From a virus, in IMG/VR virus record IMGVR_UViG_3300046466_000049, positions 1 to 22,639 of that record: DNA of 22,639 nucleotides; one strand, written 5' to 3'. The stretch's first letter is position 1. Every line of letters starts with the position of its first letter. Position numbers and translations under genes: made by a program. A model generated the notes under the pieces. The model saw only the letters and a list, made by a program, of their open reading frames with translations, searched no databases and was not told where the DNA came from. Of this stretch, positions 14,090-20,537 are shown piece after piece.

Positions 14090-14113
14090 AATCTAAATAA
14101 TCTAAATAATCTG
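14090..14113 (+). repeat. Iteron array, left half of dyad (AATCTAAAT units)
   Basis: Two exact 9-nt units AATCTAAAT (14090-14098, 14099-14107) are followed by a partial unit AATCTG (14108-14113), at strict 9-nt spacing. The array is matched in reverse orientation at 14189-14211. Confidence 0.75.
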
Positions 14114-14188
14114 TTAAAAATAAACATATCGCCTATAGATAGCACTATTTAGGGGGGTACATAGGTTTGCCGTGCTAACATTACATAG

Positions 14189-14211
14189 CAGATTGTTAGA
14201 TTATTTAGATT
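14189..14211 (-). repeat. Iteron array, right half of dyad
   Basis: Read on the minus strand, this is AATCTAAAT, then AATCTAAC, then AATCTG, that is, three AATCT units spaced 9 and 8 nt. It is a near copy of the plus-strand array at 14090-14113, so the two form an imperfect dyad about 122 nt long overall. The interval 14114-14188 between them is AT-rich and contains one GTACCCCCCT box (minus strand). Confidence 0.75.
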
Positions 14212-14236
14212 GTTTGCTCATAAAACATTGAAATTG

Positions 14237-14264
14237 TTGACTATCTTACGAGTCGTTTTACAAT
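14237..14264 (+). promoter_or_regulatory. Candidate promoter for the replication operon
   Basis: TTGACT (14237-14242) and TACAAT (14259-14264) are separated by 16 nt; each box matches the sigma-70 consensus in five of six positions. Transcription would start near 14271, about 130 nt before the first gene. The -10 box overlaps an AATCTA iteron (14262-14267), so an iteron-binding protein could repress it. Confidence 0.55.
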
Positions 14265-14302
14265 CTACTAGCACAGCGTGTTATATATTAGAACAGAGGG
14301 GG

Positions 14303-14335
14303 GCAACTTGACACTCGGCTCGGATTTGCTAATCT
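14303..14335 (+). promoter_or_regulatory. Second promoter-like element before the replication operon
   Basis: GCAACTTGACA (14303-14313) is identical to the sequence at the first early promoter and follows a G6 tract directly. The best -10 at 16 nt spacing is a poor TAATCT (14330-14335), so it may need an activator or may be a binding site rather than a promoter. Confidence 0.35.
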
Positions 14336-14401
14336 GGCGGTGCTTGGCGAGGTGGTCTCGTTATAGCATGTTCTAACTTAACATTTAAACTGGAGGTTAA
14401 T

Positions 14402-14746
14402 ATGGCTAGAACTTTTGATGGTACTGTTGAGGCTTATGTTGCACCTATTGCTAAGACTGTAAAGGTGCGTAACCACTCTGCTGGAACTGCTTATACAGCT
14501 GAGAATATCACTGAGCTTTATGGTGTAATGTTATCCGCTGCTGAAAAGCATGGTGTAACTGTGAGTGTATTTTGTCCTGATATTGAGAAAAGTCGTAAAG
14601 GTGGCTTTACTGTCGCTGAATTGACTGGCTTGGATATGGATAAATATCAACCGAAATTACTTGGCGGTAGATTCGGTGCTTATGTCGCTGTACTTGCTGA
14701 TGATGATAAGTCTGTACCAACTGGTGCTAAGACAATCGTACTGTAA
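14402..14746 (+). CDS. First protein of the replication operon, unknown function, 114 aa
   Basis: GGAGG (14392-14396) lies 5 nt before the ATG. The product begins MARTFDGTVEAYVAPIAKTV, followed by KVRNHSAGTAYTAENITELY, a helix (GVMLSAAEKHG), a hydrophobic strand (VTVSVFCPDI) and a C-terminal GGRFGAYVAVLADDD. It is small, soluble and mixed alpha/beta, with one Cys. It is the first gene after the putative origin, a place often taken by single-strand binding, initiator or regulatory proteins. I see no OB-fold signature clear enough to claim one. Function unknown. Confidence 0.6.
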   Translation: MARTFDGTVEAYVAPIAKTVKVRNHSAGTAYTAENITELYGVMLSAAEKHGVTVSVFCPDIEKSRKGGFTVAELTGLDMDKYQPKLLGGRFGAYVAVLADDDKSVPTGAKTIVL

Positions 14747-14759
14747 TGTTAATCACTGT

Positions 14760-14786
14760 GACAGGGTGTCTATATGATGCCCTGTC
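14760..14786 (+). other. Stem-loop between the first two genes of the replication operon
   Basis: GACAGGG (14760-14766) pairs with CCCTGTC (14780-14786) around a 13-nt loop. No T-run follows. It lies between a stop codon and the next gene's ribosome site, like the two T-less hairpins in the first early operon. Confidence 0.45.
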
Positions 14787-14806
14787 CAACCCTATTGGAG
14801 GCTTAT

Positions 14807-15013
14807 ATGAAAACTAAACGCTGTGTATATTGTGCTAATCAGTACCCTGTTGGACGCTATCAACTGGGGTATGTAACTTGTCTTGATTGTGGCAGTAAAC
14901 ATGCCAGTACAGTCAAGCATACTGTCGTGCCATTACACAAATCTAATTACATCGTTGTTACTAATCGTGATGACCTTGTTGGTATCAATGTGAAAGGGGG
15001 GGTAGTGAAATGA
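14807..15013 (+). CDS. Small zinc-ribbon protein, 68 aa
   Basis: The start at 14807 has GGAGG (14797-14801) 5 nt upstream; an in-frame upstream ATG at 14774 lies within a hairpin and is rejected. Cys6-x2-Cys9 and Cys25-x2-Cys28 form a four-Cys zinc ribbon in the context KRCVYCANQYPVGRYQLGY...TCLDCGSKHA. This pattern recurs in small phage proteins and recalls the C4 zinc site of TraR/DksA-type proteins, though no helical DksA domain is present. The C-terminus is basic. It may bind RNA polymerase or DNA; the evidence stops at the zinc motif. Its TGA overlaps the next ATG (ATGA). A G7 run lies near its 3' end (14996-15002). Confidence 0.65.
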   Translation: MKTKRCVYCANQYPVGRYQLGYVTCLDCGSKHASTVKHTVVPLHKSNYIVVTNRDDLVGINVKGGVVK

Positions 15014-15108
15014 AACTATCTACTCTGCTTTCATGGATACTGTACGGCATGGTGTCAAGTGTATGCTTGATACTAGCTGACAGTCATTTTGGTTGGGGTT
15101 TATTCTAA
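15010..15108 (+). CDS. 32-aa hydrophobic mini-protein
   Basis: The frame starts at an ATG overlapping the stop of the zinc-ribbon gene and ends in a TAA that overlaps the next ATG (TAATG). The product is MKLSTLLSWILYGMVSSVCL followed by ILADSHFGWGLF, a single likely membrane helix. Stop-start overlaps on both sides are the main support. Function unknown. Confidence 0.5.
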   Translation: MKLSTLLSWILYGMVSSVCLILADSHFGWGLF

Positions 15109-15299
15109 TGAGTAAGCTAACTGAAATCTTATTGGGGGTACTCATCAGTGGAGTGATGGGTATCCTACTGGCGTTCGTAGGTGTCAACTTTATCCTAGGT
15201 TGTGAGACATGGGATGAATCACTATGGACATATGAGCATTCGTGCTTAACACCATCGGCTATATGGGAAGGAGTAAAGGTATGGCTAAACAAAACTTGA
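15108..15299 (+). CDS. Small membrane protein, 63 aa
   Basis: The ATG at 15108 shares a base with the upstream TAA. Residues about 6-30 form one strong transmembrane helix (EILLGVLISGVMGILLAFVG). The remainder (about 33-63) contains two Cys and several Trp (CETWDESLWTYEHSC), possibly a disulphide-bridged outer loop. The gene overlaps the next by 19 nt. It forms a pair of hydrophobic mini-proteins with the 32-aa gene before it. A holin-like or membrane-modifying role is conceivable, but single-helix proteins in an early operon are too common to assign. Function unknown. Confidence 0.55.
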   Translation: MSKLTEILLGVLISGVMGILLAFVGVNFILGCETWDESLWTYEHSCLTPSAIWEGVKVWLNKT

Positions 15300-15469
15300 A
15301 GCTATTCATGTTACGGCATGAACAAGGTGGATATGCAATACGTGATGAAGGGGGGGATATAGTTCACTTCTCTGACAAAATGATTGCAAAGAAATCTAAG
15401 CAGGGAACTCAAGTAGTTTCCTATGGCATTGACCATCGCAACTATAAACTTAAGAAGGGAGACATATGA
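15281..15469 (+). CDS. Small basic protein, 62 aa
   Basis: The start at 15281 has GGAAGGAG (15266-15273) 7 nt upstream; the longer in-frame start at 15242 is inside the previous gene without such a site. The product begins MAKQNLKLFMLRHEQGGYAI, then RDEGGDIVHFSDKMIAKKSK, and ends with DHRNYKLKKGDI. It is basic, with a likely beta-hairpin and helix. No family is recognised. Its TGA overlaps the ATG of the AAA+ gene, so the two are translationally coupled. A G7 run (15350-15356) encodes Gly-Gly-Asp. Confidence 0.6.
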   Translation: MAKQNLKLFMLRHEQGGYAIRDEGGDIVHFSDKMIAKKSKQGTQVVSYGIDHRNYKLKKGDI

Positions 15470-16464
15470 TGCGAGCTACATTACTACAAGAAACTCTTAA
15501 TGAGTTATTCAAATCTAAAAGACCTGTGTGTATCGAAGGTATGCCAGGGGGCGGTAAAACTACCATCGTACAACAAGTTGCCAACAAACTATCTGTTGGG
15601 TACATCGAGAAGCATACACCTACCATGCTTGTCGAGGACTTTGGTGTACCAGATATGGCAGTTGAAGGTAACTCATTTGGTTACAAATTACCTGACTGGT
15701 ATCCTGCTGAAGGCAGAACAGATGTACCTGATGAGGGTATACTCTGCTTTGATGATCGTAACCAAGCACCTGCTGACATTCAGAAAGTACTAGCGAATGT
15801 ATTGCAGGCTAGGACATTGCATGGTGTACCACTGAAGAAAGGTTGGCACTGCATGTCTACTGGTAACAGACAACAAGACAGAGCAGGTGCTAACAGAATC
15901 TTATCTCACTTACGTAATCGTGAGACTGTCATTGAACTTGAAACACACCTAGATGATTGGACTAGTTGGGCTATTGAACATGAGGTCAAGCCAGAGCTAG
16001 TGTCATTCATTAGGTTCAGACCTAATCTACTACATGACTTTGACCCACAGCGTGACATCAATGCTACACCACGTTCATGGGTTGAGGGTGTATCTGATGT
16101 GATTGGTATTGTACCTGCTGATGCAGAGTACGAGTGCTTCAAGGGTGCAGTTGGTGAAGGTGCTGCGGCAGAGTTCGTTGGCTTTCTTAAGATACATCGT
16201 AAGCTACCTAATCCTGACAGCATACTGATGAATCCTAGCCAAGCTAATGTACCTGATGACCCTGCTACATTGTATGCACTGTGTGGCACTCTCGCTCACA
16301 AGGCTACGCTAGCTAACTTCGATAGGGTTATTACCTACGTTGGTCGTATGCCTAAAGAGTTCTCTGTCCTATGTATTTCGTATGCTACTCGCAAGAATGA
16401 TGAGCTTGCTAGTAGTGGTGCGTTTACTAAGTGGGCAGTTGATAACCAAGATGTTTTATTCTAG
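15466..16464 (+). CDS. MoxR-type AAA+ ATPase, 332 aa
   Basis: Walker A is GMPGGGKT at residues 25-32, the Walker B-like segment is GILCFDDRNQAP at 91-102, and sensor 1 is STGNR at 131-135. A likely arginine-finger region is LSHLRNRETVIEL at about 145-157. This layout matches MoxR/CobS-like AAA+ ATPases found in phages. The Walker B has Asp where the catalytic Glu normally sits (DD for DE). MoxR ATPases work with a von Willebrand A-domain partner, and such a gene lies two places downstream. The role is probably a chaperone or remodelling motor; annotation as cobalt chelatase CobS would be a family-level carry-over. Two adjacent ATGs (15466 and 15469) are both possible starts. Confidence 0.8.
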   Translation: MMRATLLQETLNELFKSKRPVCIEGMPGGGKTTIVQQVANKLSVGYIEKHTPTMLVEDFGVPDMAVEGNSFGYKLPDWYPAEGRTDVPDEGILCFDDRNQAPADIQKVLANVLQARTLHGVPLKKGWHCMSTGNRQQDRAGANRILSHLRNRETVIELETHLDDWTSWAIEHEVKPELVSFIRFRPNLLHDFDPQRDINATPRSWVEGVSDVIGIVPADAEYECFKGAVGEGAAAEFVGFLKIHRKLPNPDSILMNPSQANVPDDPATLYALCGTLAHKATLANFDRVITYVGRMPKEFSVLCISYATRKNDELASSGAFTKWAVDNQDVLF

Positions 16465-16465
16465 T

Positions 16466-16470
16466 GGAGG
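16466..16470 (+). promoter_or_regulatory. Ribosome binding site deciding the start at 16476
   Basis: GGAGG lies 5 nt before the ATG at 16476. An in-frame GTG at 16464 overlaps this site and the stop of the AAA+ gene, so the ATG start is preferred. Confidence 0.65.
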
Positions 16471-16475
16471 TAAAC

Positions 16476-17336
16476 ATGAAACTTACAGACAAAGCATTAC
16501 TCGTTCAGCTTAACGTGTCACAGTGGACGGCACGTAAGTATGACAGAGCAGTAACACAACAAGTTGCTGAACAACACAACACAATCGTTGAGGCAGGTAG
16601 ATACAACAAGTCTTTACTTCCTCTCAATGATTACCTTGGTAACATTCACAAGCTGACTACTACCATACGGACAGAGTACTACAAGAACACTCTGCCTTGG
16701 GGTATCAATGGTACGCAGATGTTACCATCTAAAAACTATCTGTCGTTTATGACAGAGCATCGTGCCAAGAAAGCTAACTGGTTGGCACTAGTTGACCAGT
16801 TCGTTGATGTGTATCCACAGTTGAAACTAGATGCACAAAGGCTACTACCTAACGGACTGTACAAGGAGGAGGACTACCCTACTCTCGATGGTCTACGTGC
16901 TAAGTTTGGTATGGAGATAGTTGTCCTACCAGTACCTGCCGATGACTTCCGAGTACAGATTGCAGATGAAGAACTGTCTGCTATTCAACAAGAAGTTACT
17001 GACAGAGTAACCAACGCATCACAGGAAGCTATGAAGGAAGCATGGCAACGACTGTACGATGTAGTCAAGCATGCTAGTGACAAGCTGAATGACCCTACTG
17101 GTGTATTCCGTGACTCACTGGTTGCAAATATCAATGACATCTGTGGCATATTGCCAAGGCTTAACTTTGCTGATGACCCTAACCTTGAGACCATGCGTCA
17201 ACAGGTTGAGCAATCACTTGCTAACGAGAACCCTGAAGCACTACGTGTAGACTGGGATTTACGTGAGCAGAAAGGCAGACAAGTCAAGGCTATCGCTGAC
17301 AAGATGGCAGTCTTTATGGGAGAGTTGAATGACTGA
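16476..17336 (+). CDS. DUF3150-like protein between AAA+ and vWA genes, 286 aa
   Basis: The product is soluble and mostly helical. It contains the order NKSLLPLNDYLGNIHKL, EYYKNTLPWGINGTQMLP, a helix FMTEHRAKKANWLALVDQFV, EEDYPTLDGLRAKFGMEI, then PVPADDFRVQIADEE, followed by a long helical C-terminal half. 'NTLPW - RLLP/QMLP - DYP - F - P.P...DFRV' is the pattern I know as DUF3150, found in phages next to MoxR ATPases and vWA proteins. No catalytic motif is visible. The gene overlaps the vWA gene by 8 nt, so all three are made together. It may be an adaptor or substrate-binding part of the AAA+/vWA complex (inference). Confidence 0.65.
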   Translation: MKLTDKALLVQLNVSQWTARKYDRAVTQQVAEQHNTIVEAGRYNKSLLPLNDYLGNIHKLTTTIRTEYYKNTLPWGINGTQMLPSKNYLSFMTEHRAKKANWLALVDQFVDVYPQLKLDAQRLLPNGLYKEEDYPTLDGLRAKFGMEIVVLPVPADDFRVQIADEELSAIQQEVTDRVTNASQEAMKEAWQRLYDVVKHASDKLNDPTGVFRDSLVANINDICGILPRLNFADDPNLETMRQQVEQSLANENPEALRVDWDLREQKGRQVKAIADKMAVFMGELND

Positions 17337-18453
17337 TTTACAAACACGCTTGGCTAAAGCCAAGACATCACTAATGCTGGAGTATCCCTTTTGGGGTACT
17401 CTAGTAATGAACATGCCGTTCAAGATTACAGATGCAGTATCTACTGCCGCTACTGATGGCAAGCAAGTTCTATTTAATCCAGAGTTCTGTGACAAACAGA
17501 ATGATGAGGAACTTAAGTTCCTTGTTGCGCATGAGATTGCACACCCAATGTTTGAACACACCACAAGGCGTGGTGAGAGAGACCACTACAAGTGGAATCA
17601 AGCAGGTGACTATGTAATCAATCAAGTACTAACTGATGAAGGTCTAGGCAAGATGCCAGAGGGAGGACTATATGACCCTGACTTATATAATTCTTGTGAT
17701 GGGATTACTGATCGCATCTATAACACATTACCTGACACGCCTGAAGGAGAACAAGGCTATGGAGGAGAGGGTCAGCCGTTTGATTCAGTTACAGATGGAG
17801 GACAGACGCAGGCAGAGATTGCACAACAGCAAGCAGAATGGCGTGTTAAGGTAGCTCAAGCAGTACAGTCTGCTAAGATGATGGGTAAGTTGAGTGCAGG
17901 TGTTGAACGCCTAGTCGGTGAACTACTAACACCCAAGGTATTGTGGGCAGATGTATTACAACGCTTCATCATCAAGGCTAAGACTGATGATAGAACGTTT
18001 GCTAGACCTAACAGACGATTCATTCAGCAGGGTATGTATCTACCTAGTATCACTGGTGAAGTGATGGGTGAGATTGTATGGGCGGTTGACTGCTCTGGTT
18101 CTATTGGACAGAAACAAATAGACCAGTTCGCTACTGAAATCATCAAGGTATGGGAAGACCATAAACCTACCAAGACTCATGTCATCTATTTTGATAGTGA
18201 AGTGAGTCACTATGATTGCTTTGGTCAAGACGATAGACCAGAGATTAAACCACATGGTGGTGGAGGTACTGCCTTCTCACCAGTGTTCAATTACATGCAA
18301 GACAACGACATAGAACCAGTTGCTTGTGTGTTCCTAACTGACCTCTACTGTGATGACTTCGGTACTGAACCTAATTGCCCAGTACTGTGGGTTACTACAG
18401 ATGCAGAGGAAGCACCATTCGGTGAAGTTGTAAAAATGGAAGGAGTAAACTAA
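17329..18453 (+). CDS. vWA metallopeptidase-like protein (DUF2201-type), 374 aa
   Basis: The N-terminal half carries a zinc-protease signature HEIAH at residues 68-72, within FLVAHEIAHPMFEH. The C-terminal half is a von Willebrand A-like domain with a complete metal site: DCSGS at 254-258, Thr314 in GGGGTAF, and Asp338 in FLTDLYCDDF. The linker (about 145-185) is Gly/Gln-rich. This is the two-domain layout of the DUF2201 putative metallopeptidase/VWA-like family (CobT-like in some annotations). It most likely partners the AAA+ ATPase upstream. All visible key residues are intact in both halves. Whether it cleaves proteins is not known. The TAA overlaps the next ATG. Confidence 0.82.
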   Translation: MTDLQTRLAKAKTSLMLEYPFWGTLVMNMPFKITDAVSTAATDGKQVLFNPEFCDKQNDEELKFLVAHEIAHPMFEHTTRRGERDHYKWNQAGDYVINQVLTDEGLGKMPEGGLYDPDLYNSCDGITDRIYNTLPDTPEGEQGYGGEGQPFDSVTDGGQTQAEIAQQQAEWRVKVAQAVQSAKMMGKLSAGVERLVGELLTPKVLWADVLQRFIIKAKTDDRTFARPNRRFIQQGMYLPSITGEVMGEIVWAVDCSGSIGQKQIDQFATEIIKVWEDHKPTKTHVIYFDSEVSHYDCFGQDDRPEIKPHGGGGTAFSPVFNYMQDNDIEPVACVFLTDLYCDDFGTEPNCPVLWVTTDAEEAPFGEVVKMEGVN

Positions 18454-19136
18454 TGGCAACAGTTAGATTTAGTGACTCACTCAAGGGTGAGATACGGAAC
18501 AAAGCTAAGGCTATGTTTCAAGACAAGATAAAGCAGGCACAGGATAACGTGCCTGCTCATTGGGCAGACAAGGTGTATGAATGTCTGTTTCCTGCTGATG
18601 TACGTAATGCTATGGCGTCATTACCAGACTACGTATTGCGTAAACAAGAAGTACTTGAGGTTACTGGTTGGGCTAATGCACCAGAGGATGTATGGCAGAG
18701 TGGTGATTACAAGCACAATACATGGAGACTAGATGGTGGTGGTATTAAGTTATCGTTCAGTAAGCCTATGCCCTGGGTTGCTAATTTTGAGAATGCGCCT
18801 AATGGATTTAAGTCATCATACAGCAGTGGTAAGTTTGACTATGAAGACTCACGTTGGGACTGGTTGAAACCAGAGTTCAAAGAATACAATCGCAAAGTCT
18901 TTGAAGCTACTGATAAACAGGAAAAGTTTCTGTCATCTGTCAACACGTTGATGGAAACATACACCACACTTGCACCTGCTCTCAAAGCATGGCGACCACT
19001 GTGGGATTTACTACCAGAAGAAGCCAAGGACAGACACAAGACTGTCAAAGAACGTAAGGTAGTCAAGGCAGAGGAGCTAGACCTTGACCTTAATGCAATG
19101 ACTAGTGCCGTGGCACTAAGTAAAATAACTAAATAA
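18453..19136 (+). CDS. Possible Nmad5-like (nucleotide modification-associated) protein, 227 aa
   Basis: AAGGAG lies upstream of the ATG at 18453, which shares a base with the vWA stop. The product starts MATVRFSDSLKGEIRNKAKA, with a helical MFQDKIKQAQDNVPAHWADK and VYECLFPADVRNAMASLPDY, then a beta region around GGGIKLSFSKPMPWV, and a C-terminal helix ending LAPALKAWRPLWDLLPEEAK. The order 'helix - LYECLFP..VR.A...LP - beta - L..aWP.lwdLLPE' recalls the Nmad5 family, linked by context to phage DNA modification. I hold the family name at moderate to low confidence. No transferase or nuclease motif can be seen. Confidence 0.5.
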   Translation: MATVRFSDSLKGEIRNKAKAMFQDKIKQAQDNVPAHWADKVYECLFPADVRNAMASLPDYVLRKQEVLEVTGWANAPEDVWQSGDYKHNTWRLDGGGIKLSFSKPMPWVANFENAPNGFKSSYSSGKFDYEDSRWDWLKPEFKEYNRKVFEATDKQEKFLSSVNTLMETYTTLAPALKAWRPLWDLLPEEAKDRHKTVKERKVVKAEELDLDLNAMTSAVALSKITK

Positions 19137-19146
19137 GGAGGTATAT

Positions 19147-20073
19147 ATGACAAGAAGTTATTTTGGTGAACCATTGATAAAAGACTACGCTGATTGTGAG
19201 CGTAGGTTTTCTACTGCAAGACACCCAGAAAAGGGTAAGCCTATACGTACATGGTGTAGGCTATACAAGAACCAAGATGTGTACGAGTTGAGGTACGTAA
19301 CTTGGAATGGTAAAGACGTTGATGTGATAGCTGAGTTTCATCCAGATGGTAGGATTGTACTGCCATCTGATAGCATTACATGGCAAGCTATGCATTCATC
19401 TTTATCAATGGCATTACATGGGGCAATACCTATAGTTACCCAACGGATTGGTAGAGCTAGGTATCGTATTGGTCATACTATATTCTTGGATAACAACGTG
19501 GAATACCAAGAACAAGACCCACTAGCAGGTGGTACTCATTACTACAATGACTGGTGGAAATCATTCAAGAAGAATGGAACAGAGTACTTTGCAGGTATTA
19601 CGTTCAATCACGAAGGTCTATGCACCAACCCACAGTACGCTGTGAGTGGTGAGATTGACGCAGAGAAACGTAAGACATGGCTACGTATACTTAGACGATT
19701 CAAGCGTGGGTTAAAAGCAAGAGCCAAGGTAGGTGCATTGCAACAACATGCCAAGCGTATCTATGACAAGCATGTTGATATGGAACGTAAAGGTGAACAT
19801 CGTTGGCAATGGCAGATGCCTAACTGGCACTCAAAGAAGTATTACGATATGCTCAAGGAAGCTATGCAGACTAATGAATACACACCAGAGTTCCTTGAAG
19901 CCTTTGTCGAATCAGCTACGCCTAATACCTATGGCAATTCTATAGCTACAGATTCACACATCTTACGATACGTTGACACGTTGATGAATGATTTGTCGTA
20001 TCAGCTACGTAAAGATTTCGGTGTCTTTATTACCGAGCCTAAAAACGCTGATGGAAAGGTAATACAACGATGA
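19147..20073 (+). CDS. Phage protein of unknown function, 308 aa
   Basis: AAGGAGG lies 5 nt before the ATG. The N-terminal half is beta-rich and aromatic (TWCRLYKNQDVYELRYVTWN, DVDVIAEFHPDGRIVLPSD). Residues 170-260 are strongly basic and helical (KTWLRILRRFKRGLKARAKV, then KRIYDKHVDMERKGEHRWQW), which suggests nucleic-acid contact. The last part is helical, with DTLMNDLSYQLRKDFGVFI. The last TGA overlaps the next ATG. It is encoded inside the AAA+/vWA/Ntn operon, with no family I recognise. No helicase, nuclease or polymerase motif is apparent. Confidence 0.65.
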   Translation: MTRSYFGEPLIKDYADCERRFSTARHPEKGKPIRTWCRLYKNQDVYELRYVTWNGKDVDVIAEFHPDGRIVLPSDSITWQAMHSSLSMALHGAIPIVTQRIGRARYRIGHTIFLDNNVEYQEQDPLAGGTHYYNDWWKSFKKNGTEYFAGITFNHEGLCTNPQYAVSGEIDAEKRKTWLRILRRFKRGLKARAKVGALQQHAKRIYDKHVDMERKGEHRWQWQMPNWHSKKYYDMLKEAMQTNEYTPEFLEAFVESATPNTYGNSIATDSHILRYVDTLMNDLSYQLRKDFGVFITEPKNADGKVIQR

Positions 20074-20537
20074 CAGTTATTGCATGGGATGGCGAGGTAC
20101 TAGCTACCGATACCCAATGTACGTTGGGTAATGCCAAGTATCAATCACCTAAAGCATGGTACGAGTCTGTGGGGGGGCAGGCTTGTATCATCAGTGGTGT
20201 AGGTACACTAAAAAATATACACCGACATAAGGAATGGTTGGTGAGAGATGATAAGTCTGACTTTCCTTATGGCGCATTAGAAAACCACTACTACCAATTC
20301 ATTCTTGTAACTAAAGAAGGACTACTACGTTACGAGGGTACACCTTATCCCATAGTACATGGGGTAAATGCTTGTGCATTCGGTGAAGCATCTGACTTTG
20401 CCTATGGTGCATTAGCTATGGGGGCTACGGCTATTGAAGCAGTCAAGGTAGCTATTCAATACTCTCACCAGTGTGGGGGTAATGTTGAATCATATTCGTT
20501 ATTGAAAGGAGACGGACATGAGAAGAAAGAAAACTAA
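20070..20537 (+). CDS. Proteasome-like Ntn-hydrolase fold protein, 155 aa
   Basis: The sequence opens MTVIAWDGEVLATDTQCTLG, with Thr at position 2, exactly where removal of Met would expose the nucleophile of proteasome beta-like and HslV-like enzymes. Family-like positions follow: an Asp in the 'aTDtq' segment, IISGVGTLKNI (the usual 'i.G.G' turn), and ACAFGEASDFAYGALAMGAT, matching 'a.GsG.d.A.gAm..Ga'. AIEAVKVAIQYSHQCGG completes the helical layer. Related proteasome-like proteins occur in many phages. It is compact, without the long inserts of HslV. Assembly, substrate and activity are unknown. It overlaps the next gene by 20 nt. Confidence 0.72.
   Translation: MTVIAWDGEVLATDTQCTLGNAKYQSPKAWYESVGGQACIISGVGTLKNIHRHKEWLVRDDKSDFPYGALENHYYQFILVTKEGLLRYEGTPYPIVHGVNACAFGEASDFAYGALAMGATAIEAVKVAIQYSHQCGGNVESYSLLKGDGHEKKEN

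Larger units (their letters stand above)
13871..14401. other. Non-coding AT-rich region with iteron-like boxes; candidate replication origin
   Basis: There is no convincing gene in these 531 nt. Seven exact AATCTA/TAGATT boxes occur at 13968-13973 (+), 14012-14017 (-), 14090-14095 (+), 14099-14104 (+), 14197-14202 (-), 14206-14211 (-) and 14262-14267 (+). Four G6-7 tracts are interspersed (13897, 13941, 14152, 14298). The central boxes form two oppositely oriented arrays around an AT-rich 75-nt interval. Promoter candidates lie at the right end. Iteron arrays with an AT-rich core next to replication genes are typical of origins, so this is the best origin candidate in the window, by inference only. 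Confidence 0.5.

Noticed and set aside
15020-15292. 90-codon minus-strand frame opposite the small membrane protein genes
   Set aside because: Antisense to three well-spaced plus-strand genes with ribosome sites or stop-start overlaps; no ribosome site of its own.
15466-18453. Reading the AAA+ and vWA genes as CobS/CobT cobalamin-synthesis genes
   Set aside because: The similarity is at superfamily level; a DUF3150-like gene lies between them, no other B12 gene is present, and the HEIAH site is typical of DUF2201-type proteins instead.
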